A stretch of DNA of 64,000 bases from Aedes albopictus (Eukaryota > Arthropoda > Insecta > Diptera > Culicidae), in NCBI RefSeq assembly GCF_035046485.1, contig NC_085138.1, forward strand, positions 59,191,254-59,255,253, in the 5' to 3' direction. Positions 9,673 to 21,415 of this stretch are shown piece after piece (within the stretch, counting starts at the first letter, position 1; the number at the start of each line of letters is the position of its first letter). Made by a program: the position numbers and the translations under genes. Below the pieces are notes generated by a model. It saw only the letters and a list, made by a program, of their open reading frames with translations. It was not told where the DNA came from and made no database searches.

Positions 9673-10465
9673 GACCATTGGAAAAGTTTTCTTTGGGATG
9701 TGTTAGGAAGGACCAGGGGGTAGTTCTGGTGCGTGTGGACTGTGGAGGGAAAGTTTTGTCTGGCCATAGTGAAAGAGAAACTTCTTATTACGTGCCCAGT
9801 AGTATACCATTGCGGGTTTGACATTGAGCCGTTGATAAATGGAAGAATGATGCGGAAATTCTTCTTCCAGGGGTTTTGATTGGGGGTTTCTTTTCTGTGT
9901 GTAAGAAGAAAACCAAAGGAGACGTTTTGTGGTGATGGATGTTGGATAGTGGCCAACAGCTGCATTGAATTGAGACACTTTAAGGTAGTTTTTCTTGTAA
10001 GAAGGTTTTTATACACATTCATTTTGACGTACAGCCAGTGGAAACACTATTCAAATTTAAATACGTTACAACATTAATGATTTGTTTTATTTTCTTTTCA
10101 GATCTATGTGGATTATTAAAAAAAGGTGAGTAAAACATCCGGAGAGATCTTGAAATCAAGAATAACTTCTAAAAAGTAAAAGGTAAAAGATACGAGATGG
10201 CTTTGGAGCTTCCAATCTCGCAAGAGTATATGTTGAAATTTTTTGTCGTAGTCCACGAAGTGATTCGACGCTTATGAAAATAGTTATATCATAAGCATTG
10301 CTTTAAGGAGTCCTGGTCCTTGATACGATGGGAACTCCCACCACGTTCTTCTTTTACATATTTCTTAAGAAACGCAACGTTCACTACTAGTTACTCCAAC
10401 GCAGAGATTATGTCACTCGATGACTGCCATACTGTTGATTCTTACTGGTGTTCTTTTGTGGGTTC
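9673..10465. other. Non-coding DNA without recognised features
   Basis: Overlapping frames of 65-150 residues on both strands do not resemble known proteins. Part of the 150-residue minus frame is the hammerhead-like repeat itself. No RNA gene or transposon end was seen. Confidence 0.4.
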
Positions 10466-10469
10466 CATA

Positions 10470-11060
10470 CACAGAAGCTCTTTTCGAGATTGTTTCAGGA
10501 ATTTCTTGCGAGATTTCTAAGATCTATCCAGAAAACCATCTCGACAACCTTCAAGAACTTTCTCTGACATTCCTTTAAGAACTTCTTCCGGGATTCCTAC
10601 ATGAATTCATTCCGATATTGTTCACGAAATTACTTCCAGGATGGCTTCGAAAACTCTTTCCTGGATTCCTGCGGGAATTGCTCCAAGATGGTTCCCATAA
10701 AAACTGGTTCCAGGATTATTTCAGGAATCCCTTCCGGATTCTTCCGGGATTTTCTTCCATGATTTCTCTGGGAACTCCTTCCGCCGGGATTCCTCTAAGA
10801 ACTTTTTCGGGGATTCCGAAAGTTCTTTCCTTTCAGGAAACGTCCGAAAACTCCTTCCGGAATTCTTTCAGAAACTGCTTCCGGGATTTGTTTGGGAACT
10901 CCTTTTTAGATTCCTCTTTGAGGGAATCTTCTGTGGTTTCCCTGCAGCAATTCTTGCAGATCTTTCTGAAATTCCAGAAGTTTATTTTTCATCATGAAAT
11001 CCTCCCAGAGTTCGTTAGGGGTTTCCCTCAGGAGAGTATTTCAAGCCTAACTTTACCGAA
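10470..11060. repeat. Degenerate GGAATT/CTCCAG-type short repeat
   Basis: GGGATTCCT, GGAACTCCTTCC and AGAACTTCTTCCGGG words recur at short, irregular spacing. The 167-residue frame at 10618-11121 is translated repeat (low-complexity F/S/R/N) and not a gene. Confidence 0.75.
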
Positions 11061-11105
11061 CACCGTATCCAACAAAATCAACAAACGGAGAAAATCGAAG
11101 GGGAA

Positions 11106-11260
11106 CCCAGACAACCAGTAATCATATAAGATGTTGCATGAGATAATAAAGTGAAGGCCGTATGCGTGCATGCCTCCATTTAGGCGCATGTAAAATGTAT
11201 ATATATCGCCTCCATTTTAACATCTTATGCAACATCTTATACGATGACTGGTTGACTGGG
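11106..11260. mobile_element. 155-bp inverted-repeat MITE, second copy
   Basis: It begins CCCAGACAACCAGTAATCAT and ends, reverse-complemented, CCCAGTCAACCAGTCATCG. It is flanked by AA on both sides (11104-11105 and 11261-11262). Its length is identical to the copy at 2591-2745, and both carry the ATGCGTGCATGCCTCCA-type inner word. The pair defines a compact family. Confidence 0.85.
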
Positions 11261-11262
11261 AA

Positions 11263-11500
11263 GTTCGCTGTTCCCATAGCAACTCATACATTAAGCATTT
11301 CAGAAACGTGAAAAATCCGGGTATTTTTTCACAAATTACTATCCCCAAAGGTGAGTGATACAAGTAGTCCTTAACGAAACTCAGCGCCTCATGACAAAAT
11401 CTGTTTTTTTTGTTTACATATGTTACACACGGTGTGTGTAAAGTTAGGATTGATTTGAAGGAATTTATTCTTGATTTTTTTTTTAAAGGATTCATTATGG
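11263..11500. other. Non-coding spacer
   Basis: No feature was recognised. A 92-residue minus-strand frame here has no domain. Confidence 0.4.
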
Positions 11501-12255
11501 AATTACTTTAGGGGTTCCTAATCAAATTCCTACAGGAGTTCCTTGGGAAATTCGTTCAACAATTTCTTATGAAATTTCTCCAGCAGCTATGCAAGGATTT
11601 CCCTACAATAGTCTCCCCCAGGATTTTATTTTCCAACCTTCTGAAGACATACCATATGAAACTATCAGGAGAATATCAGAAGGAATTCCTTGTGGATTGA
11701 GGAGTGCTCCAGGAGGCAGGCATGGCATTCCGCGCTGAAAATGTGCAGTGCAACTCATTTTCATATTAAAACCGAGCAAACTTGCACTCGCACTGACGAG
11801 CATGTCATCCTTGCCTGAAGATATCCCAGATGGACCCTTTTCAGAAATCTTGGAAGAAACTAGATGCATCTTCTGAAGGAACCCGTAGAAGAATGTCGGA
11901 TGGAGCTCCCTGAAGAATCGTAGAAGGAATTTTTAGTGGAATGCTGATATAAATTTCTGCAAAATGACGATATTAATGAAGGAATTCCACGAGAAATTGC
12001 TGAGGTAATCCCAGAACGAAATTCTGAAAAAAAACTCTGGAAGAATCCCTTGAGTACTCCCTAGAGGAGTCCTAGCAAGAGTTTCTGGAGGAACCCCAGA
12101 TGGAAGGAATAATCCCCTGGAAGAATCGCATAAAGAAATCCCTGAGAATCCCAGAAGTAACTCCTGGAGGAGTCCTGGAGGAGTCCTGGAATAAATTTGA
12201 GGAAACTATGATGGAATTCCTGGATGAATTGCAGATGGAATTCCTGTGGAATCCT
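11500..12255. repeat. Degenerate GGAATT/CTGGAGGA-type short repeat
   Basis: Units such as GAATTCCT, CTGGAGGAGTCCTGGAG and GAAGGAATTCC recur throughout. The 179-residue frame at 12100-12639 and its minus-strand mirrors are translations of this repeat plus flanking DNA. Confidence 0.7.
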
Positions 12256-14680
12256 AAAAGGAGCTGCTGGAGGGGTGCCACTAACATTGTGCATCATACA
12301 CACACACATAGTATGCCGAATGGTTGCTGTTCTTCCTCGGCAGCATCGTATCATCGATTAGCGTATCATCGATTGTTACCATTGTCATATCCGTCATACC
12401 AACCAAAAATCGTAATAGCAAAGCCACGAAGTCTTGTTGAGAAGACATCAAGTCGAAAGCAACAGCAATATCTGTACATGTTACAGAGATTTAGAATAGC
12501 AAAAAAGAACGAAAGTACTGAGGGACACCGGTTTGATTCCCGGTCGACCCAAGAGTATTTTGTTGTTCATTCCTCTGGTGGCACCCCACATTGGCGGGTC
12601 GTGGAAACGTTTGATATGGTCGACCAAGGTTGTCAATGAAGCAGTAGCAAACGATTCTCAAATAATTAGATGATAAGACTCTGGATATTTTTTCTAGTCG
12701 AAGCAGAGTTTATCACTAACCCGAGGCTTCTCACCTATATCTTCTAACTTCAAGCATCACTCACATTCATCCATTTTATGTTGGGTAACTGGAGCGGCCT
12801 TAAAATTCCGCTAAGTGGCCTACAGAGTATGTGAGAATTAGCACAATTGATGGCCGATGAGTTCTGGTGTAAATGGGTTAAAGAATACGTACCAACTATT
12901 GCTCGTCGTATCAACCTATTTTGCAACAGTGCTGATTCTGAATGTGGGGGATCTCGTTTTGAGGGCTTGAGGAACAGCGCTTAATAAGTGGACCTGTGGA
13001 GGTGTAGATAAAAACAGTATCTGGAAGAGATGAACGAGTTCTCCAAGCGCTTGAATGCACAGCATCAGGAAACAGTGAAACTGACTCAACTGGACATCGT
13101 GAAGAGCAGTAAACCCGAGCACATTCAACATGGTGGCTCCAGAGAGGAACCAGGACTCCATTCAGGTTGTTGTAGAACTTTTGTAATATAACGTTGGTCT
13201 CGACGATTCATGATAATGGATATCTGTCCGAGTAGAGGATTGAGCTGTTTCCATATTTTGTTAGCATATTTTGATATTGATATTGAGATCAAACATGTTT
13301 TTGGTTTGATAAATATAAGAGATGAATGATCAAAGAATCAAAAAATGACTCCTAGAGTCTCATCGTCATAACATATCCAATTCTAGTTAAATCTTATCAA
13401 TAACAATCATCATAACAATCTTCAAATATCAATTTTCTGATATAGATTTGATGTTCCAGGAATAAGTTTTGATATCAATGCAGATCGTTTATCTCTTATC
13501 AAGAAACCAATATCAAGCTTTGATCGTCAGTACAAACGTTGATTTTTATCTTTCCGAACAGTTTTGTTTCACAAATGACCTCGTTCTATTGTTGCACAAA
13601 GTTGAATTAAGATTTAAAAGTGTTATATTTACGTTGATACCGTGGTAAATCACATGTACGCCCTCTGAAAAAAAAAAAATAACCATTCCAATAATTTGAG
13701 TTCATTTTAAATCAGTTGTCCACAAATCAATTAGTCGATTGTACGGAAATGTGCAAAATATAGAAATGCCTCTTGAGAAAAATCTTGGTGCACTTCCTCA
13801 TTTCAATATTATTTTTTATAAAATAACACAGTAATATTTTCAAAATTGATTTTCATGCACAGTTGGAGAAAGGATCAAGGCATTAATTGATTTTTTTCCT
13901 GTTGGAAAATCTTTATCAATTTCACAGAAACCAGTTTAGAAACGGTCTTTTGATTTTTTTTCAATTTTTTTTTGTAAAACTGGTAAACATTTTCCACATG
14001 AAAAAGACCAGAGATACTTTATTCTCCCTCGGACAGTGCAGGGAAATTGCTTTCGAAAATATTACGCCGTTTTTCTATAATAACTAAAATGTGAGAAGGT
14101 GCTCTTAGTTTCGCTGTAATCTGTTTTGAAAATAAAACTATTTCTGAAACGAAACTGGAGAAGCCCTCTGGATTTCCGGATTTGTTAATATTCGACGAAA
14201 TAGCAATTAGATTTGGGACGATAGCAAAAAAAAAATATGATACTTTCGGCACTTTATGCGTTTCCGTTGTTGTTCAGGCTCATCAGCGGTGCAGCCGAAT
14301 GTTTCTGATTTTGTTAAAAAGGGTCCTAATCTGAACTTTTAACTATTCCACAAATTTGGCTTCCAATCCTAAACCACCTAAATCCTAAATCCCTAGAGAA
14401 GGGAATCTACCCCACTGTCCACAGTGCAATATTTCAGCGGCGAATACCTGTTTCGTTGACCATTTTTTGACAACCATCGGTTGGTGTAGCTAAATCATAA
14501 AATATTTCACTTTGGAGGATGCACTTAGCATTTCTCTTTAAAAAAACATTTCAGAGTGTGCCTGACTACGACGAGGGTATATCAGAAGAGTTCAGTTTCC
14601 ATTTCGCACAGGAACTTTTCGTAATATACATTTCTGAGATTTTTTAGAATGTATAGTTTCCAATGACAGAGATGCCATAT
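12256..14680. other. Long non-coding stretch, no gene recognised
   Basis: It is mostly AT-rich. A tRNA B-box-like word (GGTTTGATTCC) near 12530 has no A box at the right distance. At 14020-14250 both strands hold short frames without domains. I find no terminal inverted repeats, microsatellites of note or RNA genes. Confidence 0.4.
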
Positions 14681-14935
14681 GTTTCTTAATCTGTATCACC
14701 CGTTTCAAAAATCTGTATCCTGTGCGAAATCAGTGGAAAAATCTGTATCACAAAAAATAGCTCCTCTAGCTCAAGATGCTGTATTTCAAATTAGAACCTC
14801 ATCTGGACGGATGCTTGAAAATCTGTATAATGCAGATAACACTGTATGTTTAAAGATGCGGTATATCTTTCAAAAGTTTTTGAAAACTGGACAAAAAGGG
14901 AAACCTCTGAGTTTGAGCCAAACATATTGAGATTA
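14680..14935. repeat. Cluster of AATCTGTAT words
   Basis: The nonamer AATCTGTAT, mostly followed by C or A, occurs four times between 14686 and 14830 in the same orientation at irregular spacing. It probably belongs to a dispersed repeat that I cannot name. No coding signal. Confidence 0.4.
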
Positions 14936-14941
14936 AATGAT

Positions 14942-15211
14942 GGTTCACCAGTTAGCCTAGTTGGGCTATGAATCATCAATCCGAAGACAGCGGGCTCGAT
15001 TCCCGTTCCAGTTGGGAAAATTTCCTCGTCTCCCTGGGCATAGTGAATCATTGTCCTTGCCTCACAATGTACAAATTCATGCAATGACAGGCAAAGAAAG
15101 CCCTTGAATTAATAACTGTGGAAATGTTAAAAAAAAACTAAGTTAAAGAGAGGCAGGCCAAGTTCCAGTGGGAACGTAGAGCCATAAAGAAGAATAAGAA
15201 GAAGAAGAAGA
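14942..15211 (+). mobile_element. Feilai-like tRNA SINE
   Basis: The head carries an A box (TAGCCTAGTTGG, 14953-14964) and a B box with one change (GGCTCGATTCC, 14993-15003). The body reads through CTCCCTGGGCATAGTG, AGAAAGCCCTT and CAGGCCAAG. It ends in AGAGCCATAAAG and a GAA-rich tail. The same body is present on the minus strand at 26980-27239. The layout matches the Feilai SINE family of Aedes as I remember it. Confidence 0.85.
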
Positions 15212-15534
15212 GAGCCTCATAGTTGATTTTTTGAGTTTCAAAAATATACCTTCACTTTAGGTGTCATATCTTTCTCAAATTTATTTTTTTTTCTACCATG
15301 AATCTCTTTAACCTTTTCATGACGGTTGGGTAATTCGCACTTAGCTGACGTGTTTTATAGCGGCGAGGTTGGTGAAAAAAGTCGTCCCGAAGCGGTTTTA
15401 TGAATCTTTAAAATTGATTTTTGAATAAAGTCGTTAATCTTTTTTTCCAAAATCACGAAGAAAAGAGATTTTTTTATATTTTTTTCCTGTTTTTTTTGTA
15501 AAATTTCAATTTTAATTTAAATTTTCAATTTTCA
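15212..15534. other. AT-rich non-coding DNA
   Basis: No gene or repeat end was recognised. Confidence 0.4.
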
Positions 15535-16690
15535 ATTTCAATCCGGTAGCTTTTCAACTGGTTGACCAATTTCTAATCTTGTTTGCTGATATTGTAGATA
15601 TTGTTGTTGCCTAATATTGTCGTGAACAAACTATTCGTTGATGTAACAATTTTTATTATATTTTTATAAAACTACCTCAACGTTCCTCAAAACTTGATTT
15701 TTTTCATATTTGAAGTTTAGATTTTTTTATTTTTTTATTTACATGTCTTTTAACTTAGGCTAATTCTACACTTAGTTTAGAAATATGCTTTGGAAGTTTT
15801 TACTTAAAATCATACATCAACCATCATATTTAGGGTTATGGAAGGCAGTGGAAGTTTTTTCTCAATTTTTTTTTCTTGAATGTTGAATATAAAAATATGT
15901 TTTGAATCTGAACACTCCAAATCGAAGTTTTATGCTTCTATGTTATTACTTTAGAATACATTTGACATTTTGAAACTCAAGCAATCGAAATTTAGCTTTA
16001 ATTTTCATTTTTCTTGTAAAATACGTGATTTTTATATTTATCTATGTGGAGGCGGTTTTCTGAAGGTACAGTTTTTCTCACTCACAACATTTTTGTTACC
16101 CAAAAGTATATGCAAAGCACGCTGAATGATTGAAATTGATCAAACAGTTGAAAAGTTTTTGGGCCCTAAAGTTGAAGTTTTGAGTAAGAAGAAAAACAAT
16201 AAAAAATAAAATATGTTGAGAAAATTTTCTCAACATGAGCAAATATCAAAACACGTATTTTACAAGAAAAATGGGAATTTTGTGTTAATTTTGTATTGTT
16301 TCCATCCATAGTTTTGGATTAAAAATGTTAGGTTTGTTCTAAGTGATACATACATAATATGGAAGCTTCAAACCTCAAATTTTGGAATGTTAAGAATATA
16401 AAAATCTTTTCATTTTCAAAATTCAAATTTTTTTTTTGAGAAAAATCTTATAATGCTTTCCATATGTCCCTGGATATGATGCTTAATATCTTATTTTGAG
16501 TAAAAATAGCCAAATAATCACCCTAAATTAAAATGTTACATAAAAGATATTGTGTAAAGTAGTTATTAGTAAAAAATGTCGTGAAAATAAATACTTAAAC
16601 AATTAGTTTGACAACAACTATATCTGCAAAGTGTGCTCAAATTTATAAAAATTAACCAGGCAATTGAAAAGCTACCGAGCTCTAAAATTT
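15535..16690. repeat. Imperfect ~1.15-kb inverted repeat
   Basis: The left end GGTAGCTTTTCAACTGGTTG (15545 onward) pairs with GGTAGCTTTTCAATTG read on the minus strand near 16675. Inner words TTTTTCTTGTAAAATACGTG (about 16010) and CACGTATTTTACAAGAAAAA (about 16250) also pair. A perfect short palindrome, GTTGAGAAAATTTTCTCAAC, lies at 16214-16233. It looks like an old foldback element with internal rearrangement. Confidence 0.55.
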
Positions 16691-16745
16691 TGAGTAAAAA
16701 AAAAAAGAAAAAAGGATGAACAAAAGAAGGTGGAAATAAAAGGTA

Positions 16746-17960
16746 CACTCCCGTTCAAAAGTTTGGGGTCACCCCCTCAAAAACATGTCATTTTTTTAGG
16801 CCCATATCTCCGCCAATTTGCGTCCGATTTCAAAACCCTAGGTTTCATTCAAAAGATAATAAGTCAAAGAAACTTTGAACATGATTTAAAAGAAACTTTT
16901 TCAAAAAATTTTGTATGTAAACTTAACCCAAAGTTGCAAAATTTTCTAAAAAATGAATATATACTTACGGCAGTGTCGCTGGAAGTTGGGTTGACCAAAT
17001 TTTAAGATGAGAGCGGTAATATGACCCATTTTCTATTAGCTTTCAACTGCTTTTTACAGAACTTAGCTAAAAAATCTAGAAAAAAAGTTATTAAGTAAAT
17101 TAATCCTTGATGTCATCGACCAAAAGTTTGAGGTCATCCCTCAAAATGCTGTATCGGCCAAAAGTTTGGGGTCACTATTGTAAAACATGGAAAAGTGATT
17201 TGTTGATATCTTTGTCATCTTTCATTCAATTTCAATTCTTCTTGGCTTATATGAAACAAAATGAATGATACTTACTGCATAGACATTGAACCACACATAT
17301 TTGTTGAAATTTACATACTAAAACTTAACGTAAAGTTGCCTCATTTTTTGAAGCGTGGTAAAATGTGCTAACTTTACATAACAATTTTATATACAAAAAT
17401 CGTTAAATACGTTAAGTTGAAGACATCAAACGTAAATTTAGTTAATTATCTTTGAAATGAGCCAAAAATAATTAAAATTGAACTATAGATGACGAAGATA
17501 TCACCAAATCACTTTTCCATGTTTTACGAAAGTGACTCCAAACTTTTGGCCGATACGTCATATTGAGGAGTAACCCCAAACTTTTGGTCGATGACATCAA
17601 GGATTAATTTACTTAATAACTTTTTTTCTAGATTTTTTAGCTAAGTTCTGTAAAAAGCAGTTGAAAGCTAATAGAAAATGGGTCATATTACTGCTCTCAT
17701 CTTAAAATTTGGTCGACCCAATTTCCAGCGACACTGCCGTAGGTTTATATTCTTTTTTAGAAAATTTGGCAACTTTGGGTTAAGTTTACATACATTTTTT
17801 TTTGAAAAAGTTTCTTTTAAATCATGTTCAAAGTTTCTTTGACTTATTATCTTTTGAATGAAACCTAGGGTTTTGAAATCGGACGCAAATTGGCGGAGAT
17901 ATGGGCCAAAAAAAATGACATGTTTTTGAGGGGGTGACCCCAAACTTTTGAACGGGAGTG
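16746..17960. mobile_element. 1.2-kb Tc1/mariner-type inverted-repeat element
   Basis: It starts CACTCCCGTTCAAAAGTTTG and ends with its reverse complement, with TA directly outside both ends (16744-16745 and 17961-17962). The arms are several hundred bases long, so mirrored open frames of 91 and 139 residues give almost the same peptide on opposite strands. Inner AAAAGTTTGGGGTCA words repeat the terminal motif near 17165 and 17530. TA duplication and CA-start ends fit a non-autonomous Tc1/mariner derivative. No transposase is present. Confidence 0.85.
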
Positions 17961-17962
17961 TA

Positions 17963-18985
17963 CATAACTGATTACACTCATTCGAATTAGACTCAGAGGC
18001 TTTTTGTTTTTTAAATTTCAGTGAAGTAAAATGCTTCACGATATAAGAATGCAAAAATGGCCATTGTTGAGGAACGCTTCCAGGTAGCAGCTGCGAAAGC
18101 ACTCAAAGAACATCAAGCTGAGAGATAAGCTCTGTCCTAGTGGGACCGTTATACAAAAGCGAAAAAAGCAAGAATGACGCCATCCTCTACAAATGTAATT
18201 CTTAAAAAATCATCTCAACTCACCGAAGGTTGCGAGCGAGAAACTGTGATCTTGGAAATCGATAGCCATAAGCCTTTTGTTTCTTTCCCTTCTCCGAAAC
18301 GGTTGTAAAATAATAGATTGACGATTGGTCCCTTGGGGTCGTTCATTTACACTCCATTAATATTGTGCTCTGCCGGCCTCCAACGAACCGCTCCAATCCA
18401 CCATTGTCGATTGTTGTAACTGATGAGGGGGTGACTTCTCGGCTGGCTGGTAGACAACACCCCACGTGCGTTCGCTGGAATTGACTGCCGGAGATAGAAG
18501 AAACAGCACTCTTCGATAGAGGGTCCAGATAGAGGTGTGACACAGCTCTTGCGTTGATCGAGTGTCGAAATTAAATATGAAGGCGCGCTCACGCGTAGAT
18601 GTTAGTTTAGCAATGGCGCTTAATATTTAAGTGTGTGGGGAAACCGTGAAGAGATACACATCGCAGATTACAAGTGACGCGCGCGACGGGAAGAACTGGC
18701 AATGTTCTCAAGCAAAACCTAATGAGTTGCAGCTCCTGTCAAGAAGGGGTGCGCCATTCATTCATCCGTCAACCTACTGCTGCCAATCGATCCGAGAGCC
18801 GGGGGAAGGCCGCATAAGCCAAAGATGAAGCGTGGTATGTGTTGTTAGCCAATTCGAATCAAGTTTTGCAACGGAAAAAAATACAGCTTGGTGAGCTACC
18901 TGACAAGGGTAATCAATAAAGTAGTAGGTAAAATAGAGCACTAAACCTATCAAAGAAACACTCTTCCGAAGAGTCCACTCGAAAT
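17963..18985. other. Partly unique, balanced-composition DNA
   Basis: Around 18340-18840 the composition is close to even, and overlapping frames of 65-81 residues occur on both strands with no recognisable domain. No transposon ends were seen. It may be unique host DNA, regulatory or intronic. Confidence 0.4.
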
Positions 18986-18989
18986 TGCT

Positions 18990-19205
18990 TCAAAAACTCC
19001 TGGAAGAATAAAACTATTTTTTTGAATGATCTAGGCATTCTTCCAAGATATTCTCCAGGACTTTCTATAAGGATTTACTCAAGGATTTCCTTTAGGAAAT
19101 CCTCATTTTTTTTTTCTGAAGATCTCTTCTGAGATTCATCACAAGGTTTCCAAAGGAATTCCTAGGAAAATTCCTGTTTTTAAGAAATTCTTAAGTGTCA
19201 TCAGA
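18990..19205. repeat. Degenerate GGAATT/CTCCAG-type short repeat
   Basis: Short block with CTCCTGGAAGAA, TTCTCCAGGA, GGAATTCCTAGGAAA and similar words. Confidence 0.65.
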
Positions 19206-20275
19206 ACTAGTGAGTTCTCAAAGCCACGATATCGATACTATTGCAGGAAATAGTAAAAAAGTAAATGTATTATAGAAACTTAGTTCGATTCAGCTCCCGC
19301 CATGTAATTTCCAATTGAAATTGCAGTTTTCCCAGTAACACCGCAGCCATTCGAACGGGACATGGCCACGAACGTAAAATTAGTGCTTGTTTCCTTGTAT
19401 TGCCAATAAAATATCCCCTAATCGCTAGTGGAGGTGACAATCGAATGAGGTGGTTGCCCCATTGACAACAGATCTCAAATTTAGATAGCATGTTCAACGG
19501 TGCAATCTAACGATCCAACCCAACAACACAACACGACATACCAATCGGCGGCCGGCCCGGTAGTGCTGTCGAAAAGTAAAAACACAAACAAAATAAATAT
19601 GCGCGTAATTTACATAATTAGCGTAAATTGTGAAATGTTGTAGGGGGTGGCGTTGTAGGCGAACGCTCGCATGGATTGTTCGAGCGCTGGAGGAGCGGTG
19701 TGTACCTCTCCAAAGGAAAGTGACAACCAATGTTCGTTCGTTCCACTGAATGACTGCTACTAGGCACCACACCACTACCGACTGTGCCACACAGCTAGAG
19801 CTACTGATTTTACCCAGCGAGCTACTGTGGGAACGAGCGTTATCCCGACGACGACGACGCCGGGCTCTGCTGCTATCATCGAGTGGGTCGCTTTCTGTAA
19901 CAACCCATGCATAATATCGGACCTGCCTATCTCTCTGGTTGCCTACATACCCCCATACATACAGGCAGGTAAGCACACGATGGCGCGATGATGATGGTTT
20001 GGAGTGCACTGGAGCCTGTAAATGGGAAGCAGATGACCATGTTCGCGTGAAAATTTATGCTAAATGATTTCTCGTTTGAGTGAGCTCTGAACGAGAATAG
20101 GATGTTTCGTGCTGAGTAGCACTGGGTAACTTCGTATACATGTGTCTAATGGCGGGGCTTTCAAGATAGCATAATGGGATAATCACTAATAGGTTGAACC
20201 ACCTTCTGAAAAGTTGAAGTGACAATGAAGACATTGAGAACTTGACATGGCTTGAGGACATGGTAATTCTATAAT
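19206..20275. other. Unique, GC-richer DNA without a recognised gene
   Basis: The segment 19490-20050 is GC-rich and holds CGACGACGACG and AATAAATATGCGCGTAATTTAC words. The 171-residue minus frame at 19494-20009 has no known domain and an arginine run caused by the CGA repeat. I see no splice-delimited exon. A conserved non-coding or promoter-proximal role is possible but unproven. Confidence 0.4.
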
Positions 20276-20279
20276 TTAA

Positions 20280-20632
20280 CCCATTGGAGCCGGAGGGGTC
20301 AATATGACCCCGGCGATGTAAAGGGGCTGTTCATAAACCACGTAGACCAAATTTTGGCCATCTCAGAACCCCCCTTCCCCCTCGTAGACTTTTGTCCATA
20401 CAAAAATTTTAAAATTTGTATGGAGCGTAGACTTTGGCCAGAACCCTCCCCCCCCCCCCAAAAAGTCTACGTGGTTTATGAACGACCCCAATGGCTTAAT
20501 TTCCCCAACAAGGGAGAAAAAAAAATGAACGGCCCCAAACGAGAATAACAAACTTATTCAAGGCCAGCGAGGTTTATTTCTTCATAATAATAGGTTGCGG
20601 CAGCAGTGGCGAAACTATCCGGCTCTAAAGGG
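20280..20632. mobile_element. CCCATTGGAGCCGG-type TTAA element (outer)
   Basis: The left end is TTAA followed by CCCATTGGAGCCGG. The right end, reverse-complemented, is TTAG followed by CCCTTTAGAGCCGG, so the inverted ends match with few changes and the right TTAA has one mutation. It holds a second MITE (20323-20489). TTAA flanks and CCC ends suggest a piggyBac-like non-autonomous element. Confidence 0.65.
20323..20489. mobile_element. 167-bp GGGGCTGTTCATAAACC MITE (inner, nested)
   Basis: The ends are GGGGCTGTTCATAAACCACG and, reverse-complemented, GGGGTCGTTCATAAACCACG. The central part is also self-complementary (AAATTTTGG, CATACAAAAATTTTAAAATT). It lies wholly inside the TTAA element, so it inserted later. 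No coding capacity; the superfamily is not certain. Confidence 0.75.
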
Positions 20633-20895
20633 CTAAGTTATTTTCCGTCCCGACAATAAGTCTAAGATTGCGATTACATGCTGCTTAGAATATCTTAAGA
20701 ACTGATGTGAGTTTGAAGTTTAATTACTTTTAGGAAAGTTATGAGAATCGTTCCTAAACTTATTTTTTTTCACATATACGACTATAGATTCTATTCACAT
20801 GCCTGATAAATGATTCCCCGCTTTTTAAAAGTTGAAGCAATCTGTAAAGTTTGATGGCTGTTCAGGCCCGTATGAAGTTGATCATTAACATTAAC
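20633..20895. other. Short non-coding spacer
   Basis: No recognised feature lies between the nested MITEs and the LOA-type element. Confidence 0.4.
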
Positions 20896-21415
20896 TTCTT
20901 TTCCCAATCACCCTAGGTAGCTGTGTAGTGTCGGTAGCGATTAGTTCGACTGGCTAAGAATAGCACTACGAATCGGGTAGGAGTACTTGCAGTGGTAGGA
21001 ATACCCTAATCAGGTGACTCCTAATGCACGGTGTGATGTGGATATATGCTAACCGTGTCAAGAAATGAATGGCTAGGAGGTCTATTAAAAACCTATCAGG
21101 TAACGGAACCTGTGGAGCCTTCTACAGTATTTTGCCCTTACTGCGCTAACCGGAGCAATGGTGCAGTGGACCTTGTGTTTCTCCGAGACAATCGGCTGCC
21201 CATCTTTAGTCTCAAACTTAAGGCTGAATAAGAGCGGGATTACGAAGAAATTTCAACCTATATGGTTTTGCCTTATGCGATTTACACAGTGTATTCTGTG
21301 TATCCTCGCCATTGGCGTTTTCTAATCAATACCGATCTGGTTATATTGCTACTGTTCTTTTTATGCTGTGATTGTAAAGAGTTTATCCTGTCTAGTTTGG
21401 GCAGTGACTACGATT

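Noticed and set aside
10618..11121. 167-residue frame as a gene
   Set aside because: It is a translation of the degenerate GGAATTCCTCC-type repeat and runs into a MITE.
12520..12560. Further SINE from a B-box-like GGTTTGATTCC
   Set aside because: No A box at the right distance and no recognisable body or tail.
16730..18102. Two similar peptides on opposite strands (91 and 139 residues) as a duplicated gene
   Set aside because: They are the two arms of one inverted-repeat element read in mirror image.
19494..20009. 171-residue minus-strand frame as a possible host gene
   Set aside because: No recognised motif; the arginine run comes from a CGA-type repeat and the frame looks accidental in GC-rich DNA.
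21046..21231. 61-residue frame as the LOA-type gag (ORF1)
   Set aside because: No zinc knuckle or gag similarity; it is more likely 5' untranslated or eroded sequence.
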